28,606 nt of DNA from Bacteroidota bacterium (GCA_023458215.1 JAEXAJ010000208.1:1-28606); one strand, 5' to 3'. Counted from the stretch's first letter, positions 16,495 through 24,593 are shown. A program made the numbers and translations. The notes: generated by a model not told the origin, from the letters alone.

Positions 16495-18201
16495 TTAAAG
16501 ACTAAATTGTTCGGCAAGCGTGCTCAATGCGTGTGCGGGGAAGAATGCCAATGCGGCGATAATGACAATCACTACAAAGGTCATGATGCTGAAGGTTACC
16601 GTGTCGGTCTTCAATGTTCCGGCAGTTTCGGGCGCATGTTTCTTGGCTCCCAGCAGTCCGGCAATGGCTACCTGTCCTACGATAGGCAAGAAACGGCTGA
16701 CAAGCAACACAATACCACAAGTCCAGTTCCAGAAAGGAGTATTGTCTCCCAATCCTTCAAATCCCGAACCGTTATTGGCTGCACAAGAAGTATATTCATA
16801 GAACTGTTCGCTCAGGCCGTGGAAACCGAGGTTGTTCAGCCAACCACCTTCTTGTGCCACAAACTCGGGGTGGTGTACAAAGAGATAACTGGACAGGGCT
16901 GTAAATACAAGGATTACAAAAGGATGGAGCAAAGCTACTATGGTAGCGATTTTCATTTCACGAGCTTCCACCTTCTTACCGAGAAATTCGGGGGTACGTC
17001 CTACCATCAATCCGCTGATAAAGACAGCCATAATAAGGAAGGTATAATAGTTCATCCAACCCACGCCTACACCACCAAACCAAGTATTGGTCTGCATATT
17101 GAGCATGGCGTTCATGCCGGAAAGCGGCATCAATGAGTCGTGCATACAGTTTACCGAACCGTTGGAAGTAACCGTGGTTGTAGTACTCCAAAGTGCACTG
17201 GCACCGGCACCCAAGCGGATTTCCTTTCCTTCCATTGCACCGCCGTCTTGGGCTATTCCCATCTCCGAGATGCGTGGGTTACCCTTCATTTCCTGATAGA
17301 CATTGATCGCCGTAGTGGTGAGATAAGCCACCAGCATCACGCCGAAGATGCAATAACTCAATTTTTTGCGTTGGGTATAGAAACCAAGCGCAAAGATCAT
17401 TGCCATCGGGATAAGCAGAATGGATATACACTCTACCATATTAGTGAGATAGGTAGGATTTTCCAGCGGGTGCGAGGAGTTTACACCGAAGTAACCGCCA
17501 CCATTCGTACCCAATTGCTTGATAGGTATAATAGCTGCCGCAGGGCCTTGTGACACGAATTGTTCTTGTCCTTCGAGGGTGGTAAGCTGCATTTTACCAT
17601 CAAAACCCATCGGAGTGCCTTGCAAAATCAAGATGAAGCCCACCAATAGAGATAGCGGTAACAAGATACGTGTTACGCTGCGTACCAGGAAGTACCAGAA
17701 GTTACCGATGGTCTTCATGGTGCCCCAAAGCATGGATTTCATGATACCTGCCATAGCAGCCATACCCGTAGCGGCCGTAATAAACTGGAACAACATGATG
17801 ACAAACAACTGGGTGAAATAAGTTAAACCGGATTCGCCGCTATAATGCTGCAAGTTACAATTAACGAGGAAGCTGATGCAAGTATTGAATGCCTGGTCGA
17901 GCGTCTGTGCTGGATTTCCATCAGGATTCAACGGCAAATGGCCTTGAAGCAGCAAGAGTGCCATGCCCCACAAGAACCAAAAAGCGTTTAATAAGAGTAA
18001 GGCTTTCAAGAACTGTTTCCAGTTCATTTCTTCTTTGGGGTCGATTCCACATACTTTATATATGATATTCTCTACAGGAGCCATAAAGTCCGACCAAGTC
18101 TTTTCTCCTCTATATACTTTTGCGATATAACGTCCGAGCGGATAGGCCAGTATCACCAAAAGTACAATTTGAACGACCACTCCTAAAATTTCTGTATTCA
18201 T
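16495..18201 (-). CDS. kdpA: Potassium-transporting ATPase subunit KdpA
   Basis: KdpA is the channel-like subunit that binds and conducts potassium in the KdpFABC complex. The 568-residue chain has about ten membrane segments. The selectivity filter loops include NTCISFLVNCNLQHY (about 107-121) and TNGGGYFGVNSSHP (232-245), the second containing the conserved GGG stretch around the E. coli Gly232 position. The length fits the 555-600 residue family range. It follows kdpF by 23 bp and precedes kdpB by 21 bp, so it should be translated from one kdp transcript. Confidence 0.98.
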   Translation of the reverse strand: MNTEILGVVVQIVLLVILAYPLGRYIAKVYRGEKTWSDFMAPVENIIYKVCGIDPKEEMNWKQFLKALLLLNAFWFLWGMALLLLQGHLPLNPDGNPAQTLDQAFNTCISFLVNCNLQHYSGESGLTYFTQLFVIMLFQFITAATGMAAMAGIMKSMLWGTMKTIGNFWYFLVRSVTRILLPLSLLVGFILILQGTPMGFDGKMQLTTLEGQEQFVSQGPAAAIIPIKQLGTNGGGYFGVNSSHPLENPTYLTNMVECISILLIPMAMIFALGFYTQRKKLSYCIFGVMLVAYLTTTAINVYQEMKGNPRISEMGIAQDGGAMEGKEIRLGAGASALWSTTTTVTSNGSVNCMHDSLMPLSGMNAMLNMQTNTWFGGVGVGWMNYYTFLIMAVFISGLMVGRTPEFLGKKVEAREMKIATIVALLHPFVILVFTALSSYLFVHHPEFVAQEGGWLNNLGFHGLSEQFYEYTSCAANNGSGFEGLGDNTPFWNWTCGIVLLVSRFLPIVGQVAIAGLLGAKKHAPETAGTLKTDTVTFSIMTFVVIVIIAALAFFPAHALSTLAEQFSL

Positions 18202-18224
18202 TGCTTTTCTTTAAACGTTAGTAG

Positions 18225-18305
18225 TTAGAACTTTTCGGGTTTGACGAGTACATACGTCAAATATCCGAAGATTGCGATACCTATTACAAATAGTGCTGTG
18301 TACAT
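18225..18305 (-). CDS. kdpF: Potassium-transporting ATPase small subunit KdpF
   Basis: A 26-residue single-span protein reading MYTALFVIGIAIFGYLTYVL followed by VKPEKF. The hydrophobic helix and the C-terminal KPEKF end are the family signature of KdpF, the lipid-like stabilising peptide of the KdpFABC complex. It is preceded by a strong AAAGGAG ribosome binding site with a ten-base spacer, which is notable in a genus that uses few such sites. It lies directly before kdpA, as in other kdp operons. Confidence 0.93.
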   Translation of the reverse strand: MYTALFVIGIAIFGYLTYVLVKPEKF

Positions 18306-18324
18306 TTTCTTTTTCTCCTTTACT

Positions 18325-18420
18325 TTAAATGTTTTCAAACCAATCTACACACTTCCAAAACAGCCAGAAGGCAGCCAATGTGCCCCCAAAGCAAATAATG
18401 AATGATAATGTTAATCCCAT
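18325..18420 (-). CDS. 31-residue single-span membrane microprotein, first gene of the kdp operon
   Basis: This short ORF begins MGLTLSFIICFGGTLAAFWL and ends in FWKCVDWFENI. Residues 3-23 form one hydrophobic helix with a small GG notch, followed by an aromatic, mixed-charge tail. The start is preceded by AAAGGT about eight bases upstream, and the ORF is the first one after the predicted sigma-54 promoter, 19 bp ahead of kdpF. I do not recognise a family. A small subunit or regulator of the Kdp pump is possible by position. It is distinct from KdpF, which has its own gene next door. Confidence rests on the reading frame, ribosome site, helix and location, not on homology. Confidence 0.72.
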   Translation of the reverse strand: MGLTLSFIICFGGTLAAFWLFWKCVDWFENI

Positions 18421-18457
18421 GTTTTTACCTTTTTAAATGATTGTTTTTATGCCTTTC

Positions 18458-18484
18458 TGCTTTATATGTGCCAAATGTGTGCCA
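18458..18484 (-). promoter_or_regulatory. Sigma-54 type -24/-12 promoter of the kdp operon
   Basis: On the minus strand, TGGCACATATAAAGCA (18473 to 18458) has the sigma-54 GG and GC dinucleotides at the exact spacing of the consensus TGGCAC-N5-TTGC; only the two T before GC are replaced by A. A second, overlapping candidate, TGGCACACATTTGGCA (18484 to 18469), also keeps the spacing. The lower-coordinate candidate predicts a start near 18447 and a 27-base leader before the microprotein ATG at 18420. An NtrC-type activator gene lies next door, which supports the call. Confidence 0.72.
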
Positions 18485-18740
18485 AAGAGTGGTTACAGAC
18501 TTTACACCGTTCATTTACAACTATATAAACAAATTTCCCCTAAAGAAAGATTTCAATACACCCTACCAAAATGAAAAGGTTCAACCTATTTTGAAAAAGG
18601 TTGAACCTGCTAATGGGATTAGTTCATTACGGAGCGGTTATGAACCCCTTTAGGGGGTCCGGGGGGTGTTTGATTCATTACTAAAAGCAATATGAATAAA
18701 AGTACTCATGAGAAGTATTATATCAAGATCGTTTCCAAAA
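18485..18740. other. Control region between the response regulator gene and the kdp operon
   Basis: With the promoter and leader next to it, this is a 320-base gap (18421-18740) with no further convincing ORF. Besides the paired palindromes it holds a gapped dyad GTTCAT-N12-ATGAAC (18622-18645) that shares the GTTCA half-site, and a short GC-rich hairpin ACCCC-TTTAG-GGGGT (18644-18658) that could end transcription of the response regulator gene. Confidence 0.55.
18577..18608. promoter_or_regulatory. Paired 11-bp palindromes, candidate activator binding site for kdp (or terminator)
   Basis: AGGTTCAACCT (18577-18587) and AGGTTGAACCT (18598-18608) are each palindromic around one central base and are inverse copies of each other. 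Their centres are 21 bp apart, two helical turns, and lie about 135 and 156 bp upstream of the predicted kdp start, a usual place for a sigma-54 activator site. The alternative is a hairpin terminator for the response regulator gene: on the minus strand the stem is followed by a T-rich run. Both roles may apply. Confidence 0.55.
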
Positions 18741-20084
18741 TTATATCTTATATTCCTCAATCTTACGATACAGCGTTGTCAACCCTATCTTCAGCAAGCG
18801 GGCGGTTTCGGTCTTGTTGCCTTTGGTATAATCGAGCACACGGGCAATGTGGCGGCGCTCCATAGCAGAGAGTTCAAAGCTACCGGGCGTAGCGTCATCG
18901 GACAGTTCGTAGTGGGTGTTCTGTATATCGAGCGGAAGATCTTCCACTTGCAGTTGTTCGCCTTCGCAGACAATGAGGCAACGCTCTATGACGTTGCGCA
19001 GTTCACGGATATTGCCTTTCCAAGGCTGTTGCTCCAAGACTTCGAGGAAAGCGGGAGATACTTCGTTGATTGTCCGTCCCATGCGTTCGGAGAGATTCTT
19101 CACGAAAGCTTTTGCCAGCAGGCGGATGTCGCCCGCGCGCTCGCGCAATGGGGGAAGATGCACTTGAAAGACACTGAGCCTATAGAACAAGTCTTCCCGG
19201 AAATGATTGGTGGCAATCTCCTCGGGCAGGTTGCGGTTAGTGGCGGCAATGATGCGCACGTTGACCCGGGTAGGTTTCGTATCACCTATCTTTATATATT
19301 CGCCTGTTTCGAGAATGCGCAGCAGCTTGGCTTGCAGTTCAAAGGCCATCTCGCCGATTTCATCCAAGAAGATGGTACCGTTGTTGGCTTCTTCAAACAA
19401 GCCCTTCTTATCTTTCAGCGCACCGGTAAACGAACCCGCTTTATGGCCGAACATCTCGCTTTCGAGGAGTTCTTTGCTGAAGGAAGAACAGTTTACGGCA
19501 ACAAAATTCTGCTTGGCACGCTTGCTATTATAATGGATGGCTTGGGCAAAGACTTCCTTGCCGGTTCCAGTCTCTCCGGTCAGCAATACGGGGACGTCTG
19601 TGCCCGATACTTTTTGCGCCAAGGACACGGCTTCCTTCAATGTTTTGGATTCTCCCAAGATAGAATCGAAGGAGTAAGTGCATCCCACTTTCTTCTCCAG
19701 CCTCTCCAGACGGACATTCATCTGCGCCTTCTCAAGGGCACGGCTTATCAAGGGGATAATCTTATTGTTGTCGTCACCTTTCGTGATGTAATCGAAAGCA
19801 CCGTTCTTGATGGCTTGAACGCCGTCGGGAATATTGCCGTGGGCGGTGAGAAGAATGATTTCTACGTTAGGTGATTTCTTTTTCATTGCGAGCACCAAAT
19901 CCACCCCGTTTCCGTCGGGCAGGAATACATCGCACAACACTACATCGGGAGCATGTAGTTCCAACTGCTTCAAAGCGGCTGCACAATCGGCTGCCTGACA
20001 CACTTCATATCCTTCAAGTCCCAGCATGCGGGATAACAACGTACGGATTTGTACTTCGTCGTCTATAACAAGTATTTTACTCAT
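18741..20084 (-). CDS. Sigma-54 dependent NtrC-family response regulator, probable activator of kdp
   Basis: This 447-residue transcriptional activator has a receiver domain (about 3-115) with phospho-acceptor Asp52, acidic Asp8/Asp9, Thr80 and Lys102; the AAA+ sigma-54 domain (about 138-365) with Walker A GETGTGKE (170-177) and Walker B IFLDE (238-242); and a Fis-type helix-turn-helix at the C-terminus (KGNKTETARLLKIGLTTLYR). The sigma-54 contact loop reads GSFTGA (217-222) instead of the usual GAFTGA, a single Ala-to-Ser change. It lies directly upstream of the kdp operon on the same strand, whose promoter matches sigma-54. KdpE elsewhere is an OmpR-type protein, so this would be a different class of kdp regulator. 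The likely kinase partner is encoded at 10292-11731. Confidence 0.94.
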   Translation of the reverse strand: MSKILVIDDEVQIRTLLSRMLGLEGYEVCQAADCAAALKQLELHAPDVVLCDVFLPDGNGVDLVLAMKKKSPNVEIILLTAHGNIPDGVQAIKNGAFDYITKGDDNNKIIPLISRALEKAQMNVRLERLEKKVGCTYSFDSILGESKTLKEAVSLAQKVSGTDVPVLLTGETGTGKEVFAQAIHYNSKRAKQNFVAVNCSSFSKELLESEMFGHKAGSFTGALKDKKGLFEEANNGTIFLDEIGEMAFELQAKLLRILETGEYIKIGDTKPTRVNVRIIAATNRNLPEEIATNHFREDLFYRLSVFQVHLPPLRERAGDIRLLAKAFVKNLSERMGRTINEVSPAFLEVLEQQPWKGNIRELRNVIERCLIVCEGEQLQVEDLPLDIQNTHYELSDDATPGSFELSAMERRHIARVLDYTKGNKTETARLLKIGLTTLYRKIEEYKI

Positions 20085-20126
20085 TCTGATAAGTTATTAA
20101 AGTTTGAAAGGCAAAAACAGGGCGCA

Positions 20127-20134
20127 CAAATATA
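20127..20134 (-). promoter_or_regulatory. Candidate -7 box of the response regulator gene
   Basis: TATATTTG on the minus strand fits the Bacteroides housekeeping -7 motif TAnnTTTG and lies 43 bases before the ATG at 20084. I see no clear TTTG at the -33 position, so this is a tentative call. Confidence 0.4.
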
Positions 20135-20276
20135 TGTCTTTTCTTGTAAATAAGTGGCACATCTTTTGAACTTTCATTAGTGAGTATGTAGAAAGTATTT
20201 GTTTATAACCTGCTACAGTATCTCAGAGACACAGATCGAGGAACACCGAAAGTACAAAGAAAGCGATAAACTTTCC

Positions 20277-20308
20277 TTCCATTTCGGGAAAGCCTTTTCA
20301 AAATGGAA
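20277..20308 (+). other. Hairpin in the leader region of the aspartokinase-like gene
   Basis: TTCCATTT (20277-20284) and AAATGGAA (20301-20308) pair perfectly around a 16-base loop, 45 bases before the start at 20354. The stem is AT-rich and short. It could be a leader structure or chance. Confidence 0.35.
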
Positions 20309-20353
20309 AGCTTTCAGTCTCCTCCCAAATGATAACAATAAAAAAAAGAAGCA

Positions 20354-21661
20354 ATGAAAGTAATTAATTTATGCGGCAACTCAATTGACACGGTCGAAAA
20401 GATGAAGAAGATGGCACAACTGCTGCAAGACGGCACTTCAAAGTTCATCGTATTGTCCGCCGCAACCACTGTAACCAGCCATTTGGATGAAATCGCCGCC
20501 AACCTGTTCAATCGGGAAATAGAACGGGCACATGACCAAATTACCAAACAGGAATTTCAGTTCATCGATTTTGCCAATAGCTTGCTGGAAGATGAAATCC
20601 TCAAACAGAATGCCATAAATTACATCATCGAACGCTTTCAGCATATATGGAAGTTTGCCAAAAGCTCTTTCACCGCTGCCGATGAAAAGGATGTTATGGC
20701 ACAGGGCGAACTCATAACTTCCGCTTTGCTCAACTTCTGCTTGCGCGAACAAGGAAGCAAAAGCGTATTCATCTCCGCCTTCGATTTTATGCGCATCAAT
20801 CCGGACGATAAACCGGATTACCAATACTTGGAGAAACGAATCAATGAAACCCTGAAAGTCAATTCCGATGCCGACCTCTTCATATCACAAGGACAGATCT
20901 GCAAAAACTGTTATGATGAAACGGCCTATATGAAAACCGGCGGAATCGATTACACCTCCGCCTTGCTTGCCAAAGCCCTGCATGCCGAAGAGATACACAT
21001 CTGGAAAGAATTGCCTTCTGATGCTAAGGAAGCGGAAGAAGCAAAGGATACACGCTTCACCAAAAACCTGAATTATAGTGAGGCAGAACGCCTCTCGCAC
21101 TTCAATATGGAAATCGTAAATCCGCTTTGCCTCTGCATCGCTCAGGAAGAGAATATCCCCATCAGGCTGTACAACCCGTCGGAAGGTTCGGACAAAGGCA
21201 TTCTCATTTCCGAATATCAGGATGAAACTACCGTGAAAGCCGTTGCCTCCAAAGATTCTATACTATACATCAAATTCGAATCGAACAACACACTGCGGCC
21301 TTATCTGTTCATCAGCAAGATATTCGATACTTTTGCCAAGTATCAAACGTCCCCCTGCCTGCTTACTTCGTCAAGTAACAATATCTCTATTGCCACCGAC
21401 AATAAAGGTTATCTATCCGCCATCCTTCGGGAGTTGAACCGCTATGCCAAGATATGGGTGGAAGACCGCATGTCCATCGTTTCCATCATCGGCAACCTGA
21501 AATGGCAGCAGCCGGGAGCAGAAGCACGCGTCATGGAGGCACTGAAAGATGTACCGTTACGGATGATAGCCTATGGAAGCAACTATACGGATATATCAAT
21601 GGTTATCAGGGCATCGGATAAGAAAAGAGCGATGCTGGCGTTAAGAGAAGTAGTAGGGTGA
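20354..21661 (+). CDS. Aspartokinase-like protein with degenerate active site and retained ACT domains (putative pseudokinase)
   Basis: This 435-residue protein aligns by eye with LysC-type aspartokinases along its length: the IVLSA strand, MAQGELI (115-121), FISQGQICKN (176-185), GGIDYTSALLAKAL (196-209), NIPIRLYNP (267-275) and two C-terminal ACT domains (about 293-435). However, the nucleotide and aspartate sites are all changed. KFGGTS is NLCGNS (5-10), so the catalytic Lys is Asn5. RGGSDYT is TGGIDYT (195-201), WTDxDG is WKELPS (217-222), and FGAKxLHP is FNMEIVNP (250-257). It therefore probably does not phosphorylate aspartate. The ORF is full length with no stops, which argues for a kept function, perhaps amino-acid sensing. 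It is divergent from the kdp regulator and convergent with the DUF4153-type gene. Automated pipelines would likely label it lysC. Confidence 0.82.
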   Translation: MKVINLCGNSIDTVEKMKKMAQLLQDGTSKFIVLSAATTVTSHLDEIAANLFNREIERAHDQITKQEFQFIDFANSLLEDEILKQNAINYIIERFQHIWKFAKSSFTAADEKDVMAQGELITSALLNFCLREQGSKSVFISAFDFMRINPDDKPDYQYLEKRINETLKVNSDADLFISQGQICKNCYDETAYMKTGGIDYTSALLAKALHAEEIHIWKELPSDAKEAEEAKDTRFTKNLNYSEAERLSHFNMEIVNPLCLCIAQEENIPIRLYNPSEGSDKGILISEYQDETTVKAVASKDSILYIKFESNNTLRPYLFISKIFDTFAKYQTSPCLLTSSSNNISIATDNKGYLSAILRELNRYAKIWVEDRMSIVSIIGNLKWQQPGAEARVMEALKDVPLRMIAYGSNYTDISMVIRASDKKRAMLALREVVG

Positions 21662-21676
21662 TACTTTATCACCCTA
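21654..21676. terminator. Perfect 10-bp stem hairpin between convergent genes
   Basis: TAGGGTGATA (21654-21663) and TATCACCCTA (21667-21676) pair fully around a three-base loop. The stem overlaps the TGA stop of the aspartokinase-like gene and lies 21 bases past the end of the facing DUF4153-type gene, so it could act on both. There is no long T run on either side, so its strength as a terminator is uncertain. Confidence 0.6.
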
Positions 21677-21697
21677 TAACTTTACCACCTTCCCCCA

Positions 21698-23314
21698 TCA
21701 CTTTTCAAACACCAATATATCGCCGTAGTTTCTCACTTCATACTTTCCGTTTTCCAATCTTCCAATGGCATCCAGCACCACCAAGCAAGAGTCGTTCCTG
21801 AAACAGAAAGGTTCTATATTCTCCGCCGTTCCCCACGAGGACATTTCTTCTTTATATTTCTCGAATTGCACTTGAGTATCAGCTTCCAATAGCAGCCGGT
21901 CTTTAAACCATATTCCCATCTGATTACCATCAAGAACAACCATCCGGCAATTGGGCAAATAGTGCCGATATCCCTCAATATTGATATCAACATTCGGACG
22001 GGAGAAATAGGTGGATATATTCTCGCTATCGGATTCGATAACCAGGTTATTCACTCCGAAGCGGGCAATGGCAGTCTCACGTCCCAAGGTATTTGCTAAA
22101 TAAGCATAACAGTCGTCCAACTGGCGGAGGGTGTATTTCTGCAAACTGTCTTTAGCTTGAAAGGCCTCTGTATCTACCAACTTCTCGGTCGCCACGTCCC
22201 ACAAAGAAAGTTCGCGTGCCATGCGTTGCATGCGGTCAATCTGCGACCGGATACCGATATTGCGTGCCGATATGCCCGGTATATACGTCAGCAAGATGAT
22301 TGCGCACGAACTGACCAGCAACATCAAGCGGTAACTGCTCAAGCGTTTACTATACAGAAAGAATACATACAACGTCATCAATACCCCGGCAGCCAGCAGA
22401 TATACACGCGATTCGGTAAGGCTATAGGCATATATTCTGTGCATCGTTCCAATCCAGAACAATGCCAACGGGGGGATGGCAATAAAACCAAACGGACGGA
22501 AGAACCAGTCGTAAAGCCTTGGGCTGACAATGAGCTGTGCCATACGTCCCGCCATCGATACGATGATAAATGCCATGACCATATAGGCTACCCCGCCTTT
22601 GGGCAACTCCCAATGCACTGCTATGGTCAGGAAATAGATATAAAGTATCACCGTATAGATGATGATACCCGGAGAAAGGATGAAATTCAAAACGAACTGC
22701 ACAAGTTTGGGCAAGGTTTCCCAATCGGTATCCTCCTCTTGCTGCAACTGACAAAAGAACAAAGGAACAAAAATATAGAATGTAAAATGAGCCACGTACT
22801 CGATGAACTGTCCCGAAGTGTCCCAGTCGAAGATATAGACTACCGAGAAATAGATTGCGGCAACCGCCCCTATCAACAGCAAGCCGATAGTTATAGAGAA
22901 AGCGCCGTTCACAATCGTTCGCACACAATGACGTGCAAAAGAAGCGTTGTCAGCCGTCTTTCTAAATCCAAGTAACAAGAAAAGGGTTAATATCAATGTA
23001 AATCCGTATGCCGATGAACCGATAAAATCTCTCAACTGGTCTGCAAGAAGGACTAAAGGCACCAGGGAGAGTATAGACAAATAGTATATCAGAACTTTCT
23101 TGCCGGTGAAAAGATAATGGCAGCTATAGGTCAGTACAAACAAGGTGGGAAACATAAAAGGCATATCTCTCCATCCTCTGCTTTCTTCGTAGGACAGTGA
23201 GTCCCCGACAATAAACAGAATGAAAAAGCATACTCCTAACAGGAACTCTACAAGATTATTTTGCAGGCTAGAGATGACTTGTTGCCTGATGGCTGATAAT
23301 TGAAGTTTCTTCAT
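21698..23314 (-). CDS. DUF4153-type multi-pass inner membrane protein
   Basis: This protein has roughly ten to twelve hydrophobic segments in its N-terminal two-thirds (about residues 20-360 of the 538-residue form), then a soluble C-terminal portion of about 170 residues. The overall pattern and the ESRGWRDMPFMFP and VHWELPKGGVAYMV segments fit DUF4153-family proteins of Bacteroidota. The function of that family is not known to me. I prefer ATG 23314 (MKKLQLSAIRQQ) over the first in-frame ATG at 23341 because it gives a typical lysine-rich start. It lies downstream of the epimerase gene on the same strand, but a possible promoter at 23376-23383 suggests it can be expressed on its own. Confidence 0.75.
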   Translation of the reverse strand: MKKLQLSAIRQQVISSLQNNLVEFLLGVCFFILFIVGDSLSYEESRGWRDMPFMFPTLFVLTYSCHYLFTGKKVLIYYLSILSLVPLVLLADQLRDFIGSSAYGFTLILTLFLLLGFRKTADNASFARHCVRTIVNGAFSITIGLLLIGAVAAIYFSVVYIFDWDTSGQFIEYVAHFTFYIFVPLFFCQLQQEEDTDWETLPKLVQFVLNFILSPGIIIYTVILYIYFLTIAVHWELPKGGVAYMVMAFIIVSMAGRMAQLIVSPRLYDWFFRPFGFIAIPPLALFWIGTMHRIYAYSLTESRVYLLAAGVLMTLYVFFLYSKRLSSYRLMLLVSSCAIILLTYIPGISARNIGIRSQIDRMQRMARELSLWDVATEKLVDTEAFQAKDSLQKYTLRQLDDCYAYLANTLGRETAIARFGVNNLVIESDSENISTYFSRPNVDINIEGYRHYLPNCRMVVLDGNQMGIWFKDRLLLEADTQVQFEKYKEEMSSWGTAENIEPFCFRNDSCLVVLDAIGRLENGKYEVRNYGDILVFEK

Positions 23315-23375
23315 GGCATCACAATTGATTGTATGCAACAAAAATAAGAAAACATTCTTAATTATCAGCCATCGG

Positions 23376-23383
23376 CAAAACTA
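23376..23383 (-). promoter_or_regulatory. Candidate -7 box of the DUF4153-type gene
   Basis: TAGTTTTG on the minus strand matches TAnnTTTG and is followed by C, as often seen. It lies 62 bases before the preferred ATG at 23314 and just past the end of the epimerase gene. No -33 element is apparent. Confidence 0.35.
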
Positions 23384-23396
23384 TATAACTGTATAC

Positions 23397-24593
23397 CTAT
23401 GAGAATCGTTCTATAATTTCCATACACATGCGTCCATTGTGATAGGGGCATTTCCAGAAACCGGCTTTGTCGTCGTCTGTATTTACGGAACCATCGGCAC
23501 GGACACTCCAGTGCCATTCGCCGTTCGTGGTATCTATCAGATGGCTCTTGATATATTCCCAACAGCGGATAGCCTTCTGCATGGCAACCTCGTCATCGAA
23601 ATGTTGGTAAAGATTGGCATGTCCTACCACATTCTCGGCTTGCACCCACCAATGGCGGTCGGCGTCGGTTTGGTCTTTGTCCAAGAAGGTTTCGTAAATC
23701 ATGCTTCCGTCCGGCGTCAAACCTTCGTCGGCGGCAGCGGCAATGTATTCCACCAAAGGTTCTACCTTTTCAAGCAGCACTTTATCTCCCAGGACTAAAG
23801 CCGCCTCATGAATCAGCCACGAGGCTTCGATGTCGTGTCCGTAGGAGACGATACGGTATTTGCTCACCCAGTCATCGTTAAAAAACAGATCGAGATGGCC
23901 CGTCTTGATATTGAGTATCTTTTCTGTAAACAAGATAATCAGGTTACGGAGCTGTGCTTCGAGGCGCGCATCCTTCCATACCCGGAACAAATTTGTATAA
24001 GGTTCCAAGATATGCAGGTGTGTATTCATGGTCTTACGCTCATTCTCGTCCTTGTCACTCAGGCGCATATCAGCCATCTCACCCCACTCGCGGGTCAATG
24101 CTTCGCAATAACCATTCTTCACTGGATCGAAACTACGCGCTTCGATACTCTCAAAGATACGTATGGCGTATGCCAACGCTTCTTCATCGCCGGTGGCACG
24201 GTGATATTCGCTCAACCCATAGATGGCAAACCCCAGAGCATAGATCTGTTTCTTCGTATCGAGCGGGCGCCCTTTAAAGTCGAGCGACCAGTAGATGCCC
24301 CCCTGCGCTTCATCGTAAAAATGACCTATCAGGTAACGTTTGGCACGGGTAGCGGCAACCAAGTACTCTTCTTTCTTCAACAAACGATAGGCCGATGAGA
24401 ATGTCCACAGGATACGGGCATTCAGGATGGCTCCTTTCTCCGCTTCGGGCATCAGCACTTCGCCGCCGGTAATCCGGCCATAAAAGCCGCCGTTCGTGTG
24501 GTCTGTCATTCTGTTTATCCAGAATGGAAGGATGTTGTTTACCAACTCTTCTTCCATTTCTTTACTCATTTTCTTAATATCCATTGATGTCAT
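23397..24593 (-). CDS. Mannobiose/cellobiose 2-epimerase (AGE superfamily)
   Basis: This 398-residue cytoplasmic enzyme is predicted to convert beta-1,4-mannobiose to 4-O-beta-D-mannosyl-D-glucose, the substrate of the GH130 enzyme of the same operon. It has the (alpha/alpha)6-barrel motifs of the family: LNARILWTFSSAYR (57-70), MNTHLHILEPYTN (189-201), YGHDIEASWL (251-260) and WKCPYHNGRM (380-389). His253 and His385 correspond in spacing to the two catalytic histidines I recall for Ruminococcus albus cellobiose 2-epimerase (His243, His374). There is no signal peptide. The start may be Met1 or Met4 (24584). It is the last mannan gene, 203 bp after the symporter. Plain N-acylglucosamine 2-epimerase is the main alternative, disfavoured by context. 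Confidence 0.92.
   Translation of the reverse strand: MTSMDIKKMSKEMEEELVNNILPFWINRMTDHTNGGFYGRITGGEVLMPEAEKGAILNARILWTFSSAYRLLKKEEYLVAATRAKRYLIGHFYDEAQGGIYWSLDFKGRPLDTKKQIYALGFAIYGLSEYHRATGDEEALAYAIRIFESIEARSFDPVKNGYCEALTREWGEMADMRLSDKDENERKTMNTHLHILEPYTNLFRVWKDARLEAQLRNLIILFTEKILNIKTGHLDLFFNDDWVSKYRIVSYGHDIEASWLIHEAALVLGDKVLLEKVEPLVEYIAAAADEGLTPDGSMIYETFLDKDQTDADRHWWVQAENVVGHANLYQHFDDEVAMQKAIRCWEYIKSHLIDTTNGEWHWSVRADGSVNTDDDKAGFWKCPYHNGRMCMEIIERFS

Noticed and set aside
18708..19874. 388-codon plus-strand ORF opposite the response regulator gene
   Set aside because: It is antisense to a well-supported NtrC-type gene, has no recognisable motifs and looks like a by-product of that gene's codon use.
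20155..20170. Second sigma-54-like site TGGCACATCTTTTGAA on the plus strand
   Set aside because: The -12 element reads GA rather than the essential GC, and the next plus-strand gene is about 185 bp away.
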